Positions 47,278-55,965 of a stretch of 64,000 nucleotides of DNA are shown here, piece after piece. Each line of letters starts with the position of its first letter. The stretch's first letter is position 1. The stretch is from contig NZ_PISM01000004.1 in assembly GCF_002929225.1 (NCBI RefSeq), positions 62,001-126,000 on the forward strand. Reading direction: 5' to 3'. Position numbers and translations under genes: made by a program. The DNA is from Stutzerimonas kunmingensis. GTDB lineage: Bacteria; Pseudomonadota; Gammaproteobacteria; Pseudomonadales; Pseudomonadaceae. The notes below the pieces were generated by a model. It was not told where the DNA came from. It searched no databases and saw only the letters and a program-made list of their open reading frames with translations.

Positions 47278-47487
47278 ATGAACATTTATCAGGTCAGGCC
47301 CACCGAAATGGGCTGGGAGCTGGAAGACCAGCAAACCCAGAAAACCGTGCTGCGAACCCTCACCAAGGACGAGATGTACAGCGCGCTGGATGCCTACATG
47401 GACGGCCGCGCCGCGTCGGTCGAGGTATTCGGTCGCGATGGCGAGCTGGAGGAGGCGCGTCCCTATCCGGGGAGCCATCACCTGTAG
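47278..47487 (+). CDS. Small conserved hypothetical protein (DUF2188-like)
   Basis: A 69-residue protein, MNIYQVRPTEMGWELEDQQ at the start and ending ARPYPGSHHL. The beta-beta-alpha-beta layout and the pattern (VRP...GWELE...ASVEVFGRDGELEEAR) resemble DUF2188, where a sequence of 60-70 residues is normal. It has a strong AGAGGAG ribosome site 7 bases before the ATG. Function unknown. Confidence 0.7.
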   Translation: MNIYQVRPTEMGWELEDQQTQKTVLRTLTKDEMYSALDAYMDGRAASVEVFGRDGELEEARPYPGSHHL

Positions 47488-47516
47488 ACATAGCCGCCTG
47501 TTTGGTAAGTTCAGTC

Positions 47517-47662
47517 GGGCAATTTCGGCGCCCATGGCCCCGATACGGTGTTGCCGCTCCTTGCCATAGCCCGCTATGACTCGCCGCAGCGCCTTGTCTC
47601 GGAGCCCTGTTCATCCGAACTTGCCTCAACCAACTCACTACACAGACCACTAGGGCAATTTC
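47517..47662. repeat. Non-coding segment bounded by 10-base direct repeats
   Basis: GGGCAATTTC occurs at 47517-47526 and again at 47653-47662. The enclosed 126 bases contain no reading frame with family resemblance and differ in texture from neighbouring genes (less GC-skewed third positions). It could be a decayed small mobile element, but no terminal inverted repeats were found. Confidence 0.3.
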
Positions 47663-47728
47663 CTTCAATACCATGCCCTGTCGGGCCCATAGCCTGCCCA
47701 CCATCTTCCACTGGTAAGCAGAGTACTC

Positions 47729-48316
47729 ATGGACCCCTATCTCTCGATGGCCGCGTTCGCCCTGGCCTCGTCGATCACTCCTGGCCCGGTCAACCTGGTC
47801 GCGCTCAACTGTGGCGCGCGTTTCGGCTTTCGCGCCAGTGCTCGGCACATCACCGGCGCAACTGTCGGTTTCACCCTGTTGCTGTTGCTGATCGGCCTCG
47901 GGCTTTACGAGCTGCTCGAGCGGGCGCCGATTCTAATGCGTGGCATCCAGTGGGGCGGGGTCGCCTTCCTGCTCTATATGGCCTGGAGGCTTGCAGTCGA
48001 TGATGGCCGTCTGGAACCCGCTGCGGCCGGCAATGGCCCGTCGCTGCTCGACGGCGCGCTGATGCAATGGCTCAATCCAAAGGCCTGGCTGGCGTCAGTG
48101 GCGGGCATGGGGCTGTTCGCGGCAAATGGCGATGTGCTGCGGGTCTGGCTGTTCGCCGGCCTGTATTTCGTCATCTGTTATGGCTCGATTGCCTGCTGGG
48201 CCGGAGCTGGCGCCTTTCTCAGCCGCTATCTGCAGGAGCCGGGGCGGGTGCGCTGGCTCAATCGAACGATGGCACTGTTGCTGGCAGGCAGTGCGTTCTA
48301 TCTAGTGGCGGGCTGA
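47729..48316 (+). CDS. LysE-family amino acid exporter
   Basis: A 195-residue protein with about six membrane helices and the RhtB/LysE signature SSITPGPVNLVALNCGARFG near the N-terminus, followed by LMQWLNPKAWLASVAGMGLF. It should export an amino acid or analogue by proton exchange. It converges with the AraC regulator, the last 15 bases overlapping; such pairs are common, and the regulator may control the exporter. Confidence 0.88.
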   Translation: MDPYLSMAAFALASSITPGPVNLVALNCGARFGFRASARHITGATVGFTLLLLLIGLGLYELLERAPILMRGIQWGGVAFLLYMAWRLAVDDGRLEPAAAGNGPSLLDGALMQWLNPKAWLASVAGMGLFAANGDVLRVWLFAGLYFVICYGSIACWAGAGAFLSRYLQEPGRVRWLNRTMALLLAGSAFYLVAG

Positions 48317-49153
48317 GCCCGGCGCGATGCGATCCCGGTACTGCCCGGGCGTCGCCGCCAGCTGACGTTTGAAGGTGCGCTGGAAGTGCGCCTGGTCCGC
48401 AAAACCGGCGGCCAGCGCCACCTCGGCGAGGTCATGACCCTGGCGCAGCCAGTGCTGGCTGCGCTGGATGCGACGGTTGAGCAGATAGACATGCGGGGTC
48501 ATGCCGTAGTGCTGCCTGAAGGTGCGGATCAGATAGGACGGCGACAGCGCGGCTGCCTGGCAGATGTCTTCCAGACGCAGCGCCTGGGTACAGTGTTCGG
48601 CAATGTAGTCGGCCGCCCGTCGCAGCTGTTCGACAGGCTCTGCGCCCGGGCTGGCGGCTGCCGGGGCAAGGGTCTGCTGCAGCAGCGTGAAGTACTCGAC
48701 CGCCGCGCTCTGCCGCTGCAGCGTGTCCGCCTGCGGGTCGAGCAGGGTGGCGTACAGCCTGGTCAGCCCGGTGAACAACGCCGGGTCGAGGCTCTGGATC
48801 GGCGTGTAGGGAATGAAGCGGCCGTCGGCGCTGACGCCCAGTTCATGCTGCAGCACGCCCAGCCAGCCTGTGTCGACGTAGAACATCAGGTACGACCAGG
48901 GTTGGCCGTCGATGGGGTTGCAGGCATGCACCGTTTGCGGATTGATGATCACCACGGCGCCGCGGGCGATCCGCTGGCGTGCCGTGCCGTTGAAGTAGGT
49001 GCTGGCGCCGGCGGTGATTGCGCCGATGGAAAAGGTCTCGTGACAGTGCGGCGCATAACAGACCCTGCGCCCATCGGCGACCGCCCGCGCCTCGAGGAAG
49101 GGCAGGGCGGCGTCGCGCCAGAAGCGTGGCTGGCTGTCGTCCGGATTGTTCAC
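48302..49153 (-). CDS. AraC-family transcriptional regulator
   Basis: A 283-residue regulator. An N-terminal cupin-like effector domain (HCHETFSIGAITAGASTYFNG) is followed by a linker and two helix-turn-helix units in about 185-283: LRLEDICQAAALSPSYLIRTF and DLAEVALAAGFADQAHFQRTFK, the canonical AraC signature ending TPGQYRDR. This layout is shared with AraC regulators paired with LysE exporters, suggesting amino-acid sensing. Starts at ATG 49153. Confidence 0.9.
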   Translation of the reverse strand: MNNPDDSQPRFWRDAALPFLEARAVADGRRVCYAPHCHETFSIGAITAGASTYFNGTARQRIARGAVVIINPQTVHACNPIDGQPWSYLMFYVDTGWLGVLQHELGVSADGRFIPYTPIQSLDPALFTGLTRLYATLLDPQADTLQRQSAAVEYFTLLQQTLAPAAASPGAEPVEQLRRAADYIAEHCTQALRLEDICQAAALSPSYLIRTFRQHYGMTPHVYLLNRRIQRSQHWLRQGHDLAEVALAAGFADQAHFQRTFKRQLAATPGQYRDRIAPGSARH

Positions 49154-49265
49154 GTTGTGCCTGCCGTCATCGATACGAAACTGTAGTCAGACTCTAGCAA
49201 TCATTCGGCGCTCTGGCATGCTCGACGACCAGGTTCGCCATTTCAGTCCCGGCCAAGGAGTTTCC

Positions 49266-49691
49266 ATGCGTCTGACCCTCGCTTTCACTGCACTGCTGTC
49301 GCTGGCTGGCTGTTCATCCTGGCAGCCCGATGCCGAGGACATCGAACCGGTGCCGGCCGAGCGGGTGCTGGCCTACCAAGAGCCCCTGGAGAACGCCGGT
49401 GAGGTGGTGGTGACGCGGGATTTCGGCTTGCGTGGCGGCGGCTGCTACATCGCCGTGCTGATCGATCGTGAGCTGGCGGCGCGCATCCACGTCGGCGAGG
49501 TGGTGCGTTTTCAGGTGCCGGCCGGTGCGCGGATCGTCAGCATCGGCACCGATCCGCTGGACGACACGCTGTGTGGCAAGCTCAGCCTGCGCCGCGAGAA
49601 ACTGGCGCAGGTGCAGGCGGGGCAGACGCTGGAATATCGCGTCATCAGCGACAACCGCATTGGCTTCGATATCGTGCCGGTCGAGCCCTGA
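49266..49691 (+). CDS. Small lipoprotein
   Basis: A 141-residue protein with a lipoprotein signal: MRLTLAFTALLSLAGCSSW, lipobox LAGC with Cys16. Ser at +2 predicts sorting to the outer membrane. The mature domain is beta-rich (FGLRGGGCYIAVLIDRELAA, VRFQVPAGARIVSIGTDP) and contains two further Cys residues that may form a disulphide. The ATG at 49266 follows AAGGAG. The layout recalls DUF2846-type lipoproteins, but the family call is tentative. Confidence 0.75.
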   Translation: MRLTLAFTALLSLAGCSSWQPDAEDIEPVPAERVLAYQEPLENAGEVVVTRDFGLRGGGCYIAVLIDRELAARIHVGEVVRFQVPAGARIVSIGTDPLDDTLCGKLSLRREKLAQVQAGQTLEYRVISDNRIGFDIVPVEP

Positions 49692-49700
49692 TGCGGCGGA

Positions 49701-50051
49701 TTACTTGATCACCGTCCGCGCAGTCTTCAGATAGTCCGCGCCGTAGCTGTTGACTTCGTCGGCGCTCTCGGCTTCCGAGGCGATGTGGATTTCCTCCAGG
49801 GTGTCGTTCAGCCCGTCCATTTCCTCGACGATTTTCTCCAGCGCCGCTTTCAGCGTGTAGGTCAGTTCGTGGATCTGCGCCATGTTCTCCGGTGTCTGCT
49901 CCTGCGCCAGGGCCTGGTCGAGGCGGGTGTTGTATTCGGAGAATTGCTTCACCGCCTCGGCCAAGTTGCTAGGTGGCGGTGCCTCGGCGAAGGCATGGCT
50001 GGCGACGATGGTGGTCAGCGCCAGAGCGGCGGTCCGGATAAGCGTCTTCAC
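49701..50051 (-). CDS. Small exported helical protein of unknown function
   Basis: A 116-residue protein with a signal peptide (VKTLIRTAALALTTIVASHA, cleavage near AFA-EA) and an all-helical acidic mature domain with coiled-coil character (KQFSEYNTRLDQALAQEQT; LEKIVEEMDGLNDTLEEIH). The start is taken as GTG at 50051, with AGGGA upstream; a longer open frame reaches 50150 but lacks a signal. Periplasmic. Family not recognised with confidence. Confidence 0.7.
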   Translation of the reverse strand: MKTLIRTAALALTTIVASHAFAEAPPPSNLAEAVKQFSEYNTRLDQALAQEQTPENMAQIHELTYTLKAALEKIVEEMDGLNDTLEEIHIASEAESADEVNSYGADYLKTARTVIK

Positions 50052-50520
50052 GACAGGTCCCTTGCTGAATTTGGTCGGGCGCGAAGGTATCACCTGCGGG
50101 TGCTGACGCTGTGTAGTAGCGCACAGTCTGCGCTGCGCCATTAGTCGCATGTCTTATCGCATGACCGTCGGGGCAGTGAAGTTCAACGGCGGTGCAGGCG
50201 AGGCTACTGCCGCGGCGGTGAACCGACTTTGCTGCGCAATGTGTTGCCCGGCCGCTCTGGCATGCAGCTTGCGATGATTTTTCATTAAAGGGCGACCACG
50301 CTTGGCCGATATGATCTCGCGTGCTGGCATTTCGCCTGTGCTCGGCAGGCGTCTGTAGACCCAACAACAAGATCACGCTCCCGCTTCCTCTTCCGCGATT
50401 CGCGTCCTGCAACAGGACCACGCGGCACGTCCCTCGCCCGACGCGCCGGTTCGACCGTTATGCCTCACTTTTGCCAATTTGCCGCTCCTCACGAACGGCA
50501 CGCCATATGGAAAAGAACGA
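50052..50520. other. Long spacer upstream of a chemoreceptor gene
   Basis: The 469 bases between the small exported protein and the chemoreceptor hold no reading frame I can support. The only signal recognised is the sigma-28 promoter at 50286-50312. The remaining 208 bases between that promoter and the ATG form an unusually long leader with no known riboswitch. Confidence 0.6.
50286..50312 (+). promoter_or_regulatory. Predicted sigma-28 (FliA) promoter of the chemoreceptor gene
   Basis: TAAAG (50286-50290), 14 bases, then GCCGATAT (50305-50312) matches the FliA consensus in sequence and spacing. Chemoreceptor genes are classic FliA targets. Transcription from about 50319 would give a 5' leader of about 200 bases. 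Confidence 0.7.
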
Positions 50521-52140
50521 ATGATGCAGCAACTGACAATCCGTGCCCGCCTGCTGATTCTGGTCGGGGCCATGCTTGCGGCCTGCCTGGTGATCGGGCT
50601 GACCGGGCTCAATGCCCAGCAGCGCAGCGTCGCCGGGCTGAACACCGTGTACCTGGATCGCGTCGTGCCGCTGCGTGACCTCAAGCTGATCGTCGACCTG
50701 TACGCGGTGAAGATCGTCGATACCACCCACAAGACTCGCAGCGGCATGCTCAGCTATGGCCAGGCGCGTGACGAGGTGCGCAACGCCCGCGCCGAGATCA
50801 ACCGTCTCTGGAGTGCGTACCTGAACACCCGACTGGTTGACGCCGAGCGACTGATCGCGACGCGCATCGAAACCCTGATGAAGGCCGCGGACGAACCACT
50901 CGATGCGCTCGAGCGTACGCTGGACCGGCACAGCGAAAAGCGGCTGGCGGCGTTCGTCATCAACGATCTGTATCCGCTGATCGATCCCATATCCGAAGGC
51001 TTTACCCAGCTGATCGAGCTGCAACTGGGCGAGGCCAAGGCCGAGTACGAACAGGCGCAGGCGCTCTATCAGCGTAATCGCCTGTTGAACATCGGCCTGT
51101 TGCTGGCGCTGCTGGTTGGCGGCGGTCTGTTCGCCACGGTGATGTTGCGCAGCATCAGCCGGCCGCTGGAGGAGTTGAAGCAGGCCGCGGCATCGGTGGC
51201 AGCGGGTGATTTGAGTCGCACCATCGAGTGTCGCGGCAAGGACGAAATCACCGAGGTGCAGCAGTCGATCCGTCAGATGCAGCGCACCCTGCGCGATACG
51301 CTGCAGGACATCCAGGGCTCGGCGACCCAGCTGGCGTCGGCTGCCGAGGAGCTGCACGCGGTCACCCAGCACACCGCCCAGGGCATCCATCAGCAGAACG
51401 AGGAAGTGCAGATGGCCGCCACCGCGGTCACCGAGATGTCCGCCGCGGTGGACGAAGTGGCCGGCAACGCCAACCGCACCTCCGATGCTTCGCGCGATGC
51501 CGAGACGGTCGCCGACGACGGCCGCCGCCAGGTGACTGCCACGCGGCAGACCATCGACCAGCTGAGCGACAAGCTGCAGCAGACCGCGGCCACCGTGACC
51601 CACCTGGCCCAAGAGGCTGCGAGCATCGGGCAGGTGGTGGATGTGATTCGCGCGATCGCCGACCAGACCAATCTGCTCGCGCTCAACGCCGCCATCGAGG
51701 CCGCGCGGGCCGGCGAAGCTGGACGTGGATTCGCGGTGGTCGCGGACGAGGTGCGTAACCTCGCGCAGCGCACGCAGAGCTCGACCCAGGAGATTGAACG
51801 CATGATCGGCGCGATCCAGAGCGCTACCGAGCAATCGGTGCGAGACATGCAGCAGAGCAGTGAATTCGCTACGCGCAGCCAGACCATGGCCGGCGAAGCG
51901 GATCAGGCGCTGGGGCTGATCGCCGAGCGCGTCGGGCAGATCAACGAGATGAACCTGGTGATCGCCAGCGCCGCCGAGGAGCAGGCACAGGTCGCGCGGG
52001 AGGTGGATCGCAACCTGGTGGCCATCCGTGACATCTCAGAGCAGAGCGCCACCGGCGCGCAGCAGACCTCGGTGGCCAGCGACGAGCTGGCGCGCCTGGC
52101 GACGCAGCTCAACCAGCTGGTCGGGCGCTTCCGTCTGTAA
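50521..52140 (+). CDS. Methyl-accepting chemotaxis protein, four-helix-bundle sensor
   Basis: A 539-residue transducer. TM1 is about 10-32, the periplasmic four-helix-bundle (4HB_MCP) domain about 33-190 ([40 protein letters not shown]), TM2 about 190-212, then HAMP ([20 protein letters not shown]) and the signalling domain with [20 protein letters not shown]. 4HB receptors sense small ligands directly or via binding proteins. The ATG at 50521 is used; one at 50524 is equally possible. There is no CheR pentapeptide. Expression is probably by FliA. Confidence 0.92.
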   Translation: MMQQLTIRARLLILVGAMLAACLVIGLTGLNAQQRSVAGLNTVYLDRVVPLRDLKLIVDLYAVKIVDTTHKTRSGMLSYGQARDEVRNARAEINRLWSAYLNTRLVDAERLIATRIETLMKAADEPLDALERTLDRHSEKRLAAFVINDLYPLIDPISEGFTQLIELQLGEAKAEYEQAQALYQRNRLLNIGLLLALLVGGGLFATVMLRSISRPLEELKQAAASVAAGDLSRTIECRGKDEITEVQQSIRQMQRTLRDTLQDIQGSATQLASAAEELHAVTQHTAQGIHQQNEEVQMAATAVTEMSAAVDEVAGNANRTSDASRDAETVADDGRRQVTATRQTIDQLSDKLQQTAATVTHLAQEAASIGQVVDVIRAIADQTNLLALNAAIEAARAGEAGRGFAVVADEVRNLAQRTQSSTQEIERMIGAIQSATEQSVRDMQQSSEFATRSQTMAGEADQALGLIAERVGQINEMNLVIASAAEEQAQVAREVDRNLVAIRDISEQSATGAQQTSVASDELARLATQLNQLVGRFRL

Positions 52141-52158
52141 GCGAAGAGATGGGCTGAC

Positions 52159-52192
52159 GCGGTCGGGACATGCATTGTCGCAATCCGACCGC
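52159..52192 (+). terminator. Possible hairpin after the chemoreceptor gene
   Basis: GCGGTCGG (52159-52166) and CCGACCGC (52185-52192) form an 8-bp GC-rich stem with an 18-base loop, starting 19 bases after the stop. No T-tract follows; termination is uncertain. Confidence 0.35.
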
Positions 52193-52259
52193 GAACCCGG
52201 CTGCACGAATGCATTCCTATGTACGGAGTTTCCCGATTCGTACCGAACAGGAGTCGCGC

Positions 52260-53273
52260 GTGAAAACAGCCGTGTCCGCCCTGGCGCTTGCCGCCGGTCT
52301 AACCCTGAGCCTGCCGCTGCTGGCCGAAAGCCGAACCGCCTACGGCCCGCAGCTGGAAGGCTTCAGCTATCCGCACCCGCTCAAGCACTACCGTTTCGAG
52401 TCCCAGGGCAAGGCGCTGGAAATGGCCTTCATGGACGTCGAGCCGCAGGGCAAGGCGAACGGCCGCACGGCGCTGTTGCTGCATGGCAAGAACTTCTGCG
52501 GGGCGACCTGGGAGCGCACCATCGAGGTGCTCAGCCAGGCCGGTTACCGGGTCATCGCTCCCGATCAGGTCGGTTTCTGCAGCTCGAGCAAGCCCGAGGG
52601 TTACCAGTTCAGCTTCTCCCAGCTGGCGCACAACACCCAGGCGCTGCTGGAGCAGGAAGACATCGAGCAGGTCACTGTGATCGGCCATTCCATGGGTGGC
52701 ATGCTGGCGGCGCGACTGGCGCTGAACTACCCACAGCGAGTCGAGCAGCTGGTGCTGGTCAACCCCATCGGTCTGGAAGACTGGCAGGCTGAAGGCGTGC
52801 CGTACGCCTCGATCGATCAGCTCTACCAGTCGGAACTCAAGACCGACTTCGACAGCATCAAGGCCTACCAGCAGAAGTTCTACTACAACGGCAGCTGGAA
52901 GCCGGAGTACGAGCGTTGGGTCGGCATGCTCGCCGGAATGTATGCCGGGGACGGCAAGGAACAGGTCGCCTGGAACCAGGCACAGACCTCGGAGATGGTC
53001 TTCACCCAGCCGGTGATCCATGAGTTTTCGCGGATCAGGACGCCGACCTTGCTGCTGATCGGCGGGCTGGATCGTACCGCGCCGGGCGCCAACCGTGCGC
53101 CGGAGGATGTCGCCAAGCGCCTGGGCAACTATCCCGAGCTGGGTCGCCAGGCTGCCGCGATGATTCCGGATGCGACGCTGGTGGCCTTCCCTGATCTTGG
53201 GCATTCACCTCAGGTCGAGGCACCAGAAGAATTCCACCGTGCGCTGCTCGAGAGGCTGGAGGCGCAGCGCTAA
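52260..53273 (+). CDS. Exported alpha/beta hydrolase
   Basis: A 337-residue protein with a signal peptide (VKTAVSALALAAGLTLSLPL, ending LLAES). The hydrolase core has the oxyanion HGKNFCGATWERT, nucleophile elbow VIGHSMGGMLAARLAL, Asp in LIGGLDRTAPGAN and His in FPDLGHSPQVEAP. The GTG at 52260 is chosen because AGGAG lies 8 bases upstream and the signal peptide starts there. Substrate unknown; periplasmic esterase or epoxide-hydrolase-like activity is possible. Converges with the next gene, 6 bases apart. Confidence 0.85.
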   Translation: MKTAVSALALAAGLTLSLPLLAESRTAYGPQLEGFSYPHPLKHYRFESQGKALEMAFMDVEPQGKANGRTALLLHGKNFCGATWERTIEVLSQAGYRVIAPDQVGFCSSSKPEGYQFSFSQLAHNTQALLEQEDIEQVTVIGHSMGGMLAARLALNYPQRVEQLVLVNPIGLEDWQAEGVPYASIDQLYQSELKTDFDSIKAYQQKFYYNGSWKPEYERWVGMLAGMYAGDGKEQVAWNQAQTSEMVFTQPVIHEFSRIRTPTLLLIGGLDRTAPGANRAPEDVAKRLGNYPELGRQAAAMIPDATLVAFPDLGHSPQVEAPEEFHRALLERLEAQR

Positions 53274-53279
53274 TACGTG

Positions 53280-54227
53280 TCAGCCGCGCTCCGCTGCTTT
53301 CACCAGGGGCGGCTGCGCGGCACCCAGGCGTTGCCCGCCCGATTCCAGCAGCGCCTGCAGCGCCCGGCCATAGGCGCCGAGCGCCACGCGCAGGCTGTTG
53401 TTGTGGGTGGCGCCCTCGACCAGCAGCAATTGCTTGGGTTGGCGCGCAGCCTGATACAGCTGCTCGCTGAAGCGCGGCGGCACATAGCGGTCATCAGTGC
53501 CGTGCACCACCAGCAGTGGCATGCCGATCTGGTCGATCTTCTCCAGCGAATCGAACTTCTGCGACAGCAGCCAGCGCACCGGCAGCGTGGTGTCGGACAC
53601 GGCTGTCGCCACGTCGGCCAGCGAGGTGAAGGTCGACTCGATGATCAGCGCGCGCGCCCCGGCCGGTACGCTGTCGCGCTCGGCCTGCTGCCCGAGTTCG
53701 GCGGCCAGGTCGACAGCCACCGCGCCGCCGAGGGAATGCCCGTAGATGAAGCGCTTGCCGGCGTCCGGCTGCAGCGTCTTCAGGCGCTCCCAGCCGATGC
53801 GCGCGTCGGCATAGACGCTGCGTTCCGACGGCAGGTCGCCAAGGCTCTGGCCGAAGCCGCGGTAGTCGATGGCCAGCACCGAGAAGCCCAGCGCGCGCAG
53901 CTGTTCCAGACGAAAAAGGTGGCCGGTGAGGTTCCAGCGCGCGCCGTGCAGGTAGAGCAGGGCGGGCGCATCGGCGTTGGCGGCCGGCCACCACCAGGCA
54001 TGAATGTTCTGCTCGTCACCGAACGCGGAATCGGTCAGCTGCAGCTCCTCTACGCCACGCGGCAGGCCGCTGAACCAGGACGCGGTGCCCGGTTCGATAC
54101 GGAACACCAGCTCGCGCTCTTTCTGTTCGAGCACCGAACAGCCGACCGGAAGACCGACGGTGAACAGGGTAATCAGCAGCAGGCAGAGCCGCCGGGCTTT
54201 GCTGCGGAACAGGAAGAAATGCTGCAA
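53280..54227 (-). CDS. Lipoprotein-type alpha/beta hydrolase
   Basis: A 315-residue protein. The N-terminal helix ends LPVGCSVLEQ, a fair lipobox with Cys at about 30, so it may be a lipoprotein. The fold follows the BEM46/abhydrolase pattern: YLHGARWNLTGHLFRL, nucleophile YGHSLGGAVAVDLAAE, Asp in VVHGTDDRYVPP and His in VEGATHNNSL. The only available start upstream of the signal is TTG at 54227, so the true start is uncertain. Substrate unknown. Confidence 0.82.
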   Translation of the reverse strand: MQHFFLFRSKARRLCLLLITLFTVGLPVGCSVLEQKERELVFRIEPGTASWFSGLPRGVEELQLTDSAFGDEQNIHAWWWPAANADAPALLYLHGARWNLTGHLFRLEQLRALGFSVLAIDYRGFGQSLGDLPSERSVYADARIGWERLKTLQPDAGKRFIYGHSLGGAVAVDLAAELGQQAERDSVPAGARALIIESTFTSLADVATAVSDTTLPVRWLLSQKFDSLEKIDQIGMPLLVVHGTDDRYVPPRFSEQLYQAARQPKQLLLVEGATHNNSLRVALGAYGRALQALLESGGQRLGAAQPPLVKAAERG

Positions 54228-54358
54228 GGTCAGGGTCTCGAAATCGGGAATCGTAGATAGGACCCGCTTGCCGAATGATCTGCAAGGCGGGCCATCGCTT
54301 CACTGATTACTGCATGTTGCGCGCCATTGTCGTCACGAGCGGACGGCCGGCTTCGGCC

Positions 54359-55584
54359 TCAGGAGCAGCAGGTCGCCTGCCCGGCATCGGCGTCCTGTAC
54401 CGCGCGCTCGATCTTCCAGGCCCAGGCGAACACCAGCAGACCGCCAACGGCGGTAGCCGCGCCGATATAGCCGGTGGATGTCCAGCCGAAACCGGCGGTG
54501 ATCGCCAGCCCGCCCAGCCACGGACCAAGGGCGTTGGCGATGTTGAAGGCGGCATGATTGGACGCCGCGGCGAGGGTCTGCGCATCCGCGGCGACATCCA
54601 TCAGGTGGGTCTGCAGCGCGGGCGACAGCGACACCATGGTGCCCACCGCGAATACCGCCGGAAAGATCGTCCACACCGAGTGCGCTGCCAGCGGGAATAC
54701 CAGCAGCACAGCGCGCTCCACAGTAGCAGCCAGGCGACCGCTTTGAAGCGCAGCCGATCGAACAGCCAGCCGCCGACCAGATTGCCGACGATGCCGCCAA
54801 GGCCGAACGCGGCGAGGGCAAACGGAATCCAGCCGGCGCTAACGCCGGTGACGTTCAGCAACGTCGGCGCCATGTAGCTGAACACACAGAACATGCCGGC
54901 GAAGCCGATCGAGCTGATCGCCAGCGCCAGCCAGACCTGTGGCCGATTGAAGGCGCGGATTTCGTGCAGCGGGCTGTTGCGCGGTTCGTTGCGGTTCGCC
55001 GGCAGGAACAGCGCCACCAGCAGCACCGTCAGCAGGGCGATGGCACCGACCAGGGCGAACGCATAGCGCCAGCTCGCCCATTGCCCGAGCCAGGTGGCCA
55101 GCGGGTTGCCGATCAGGATTGCCACGGTCAGCCCCATCAGCACGCGGGCGACGGCCTGGGCGCGTTTGTCCGGCGGCACCATGGAAGCAGCCACCAGCAT
55201 CGCCACGCCGAAATAGGCACCGTGGGGCAGGCCGGTGACGAAGCGAAAGATCATCAGCGTCGAGTAATCCGGCGCCAGGGCGCTGGCGAAGTTGCCCAAG
55301 GCGAAGAAACCCATCAGCAACAGCAGAAGGTGCCGGCGGAACAGCCGTGAGCCGAGGATCGCCAGTAACGGTGCGCCCACCACCACGCCCAGGGCGTAGG
55401 TGCTGATCACGTTGCCGACCTGGGGTTCGCTGATGCCCAGCCCCTCGGCCACGTCAGGCATCAGGCCCATGATGGCGAACTCACCGGTGCCGATGGCGAA
55501 GCCACCCATGGCCAGCGCCAGCTCGAGCAGCAGCACGGCGCGGGCGGAAAGGGGCGGAGTCGCTGCGGTGGCTGGCGCCGTCAT
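54359..55584 (-). pseudogene. MFS efflux transporter (AraJ/YdhP-like) with a one-base frameshift
   Basis: From ATG 55584 (GAGGT upstream) the frame reads MTAPATAATPPLSARAVLLL and covers about nine of twelve helices of an AraJ/YdhP-type drug or sugar efflux permease (GEFAIMGLMPDVAEGLGISE; RFVTGLPHGAYFGVAML). At about 54709 the frame is lost: the protein runs into Cys/Arg-rich noise and stops at 54601, while the missing C-terminal part (VLLVFPLAAHSVWTIFPAVF...HAAFNIANALGPWLGG) continues in another frame to 54359. Adding one G in GCGCTG-TGCTG restores a 408-residue protein. Either a true recent mutation or a sequencing error; the rest is undecayed. Confidence 0.85.
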
Positions 55585-55965
55585 GGTTACCTCGTTGCGT
55601 CGAAAAGGGGCGGCATTATTCACGCTGGTTCGCGCAGGTAAAGCCCTACCGCCAAAGAAGGAGATGCACTGGGTGTTTGGGAGTGCGTCGGCGCGCCGGA
55701 GTTCGCCCGGCGCGGACGGAAATTCACGGGGCCTGCCGCAGCCAACAGGCCCATCCGGATGGATGGTCGACTGGCGCCGCTTTCCTGGCTCTCGTTCTTG
55801 ATCGTGGTCACGGTGACCGCCCGGTCGGCTCCGTATTTTGCGCGGCAACTCCCGCGCGCTCGGTTGCCACCCTCAGTCTGGCTTTAGCCAGGCGCCGCGT
55901 CCGGAGTGCCACGACGTCGAGCGGCGCCGTGCAGTGCCACGTCACGTCACGTCAGGACATGTCCC
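55585..55965. other. Spacer between the MFS gene and a chemoreceptor gene
   Basis: In these 381 bases no gene is supported. A perfect 13-base palindrome GGTCACGGTGACC (55806-55818) could be an operator for the divergent genes, a GCGCCGG/CCGGCGC hairpin lies near 55691-55713, and three CACGT tandem units (about 55939-55953) precede the receptor start. No sigma-28 promoter was seen. Confidence 0.5.

Noticed and set aside
47360-47848. A 162-codon minus-strand frame across the anonymous segment before the LysE gene
   Set aside because: It overlaps two better-supported plus-strand genes, has skewed composition and no domain; more likely chance.
55806-55818. GGTCACGGTGACC as a defined operator
   Set aside because: A clean palindrome, but I know no regulator that fits; kept only as a note in the spacer entry.
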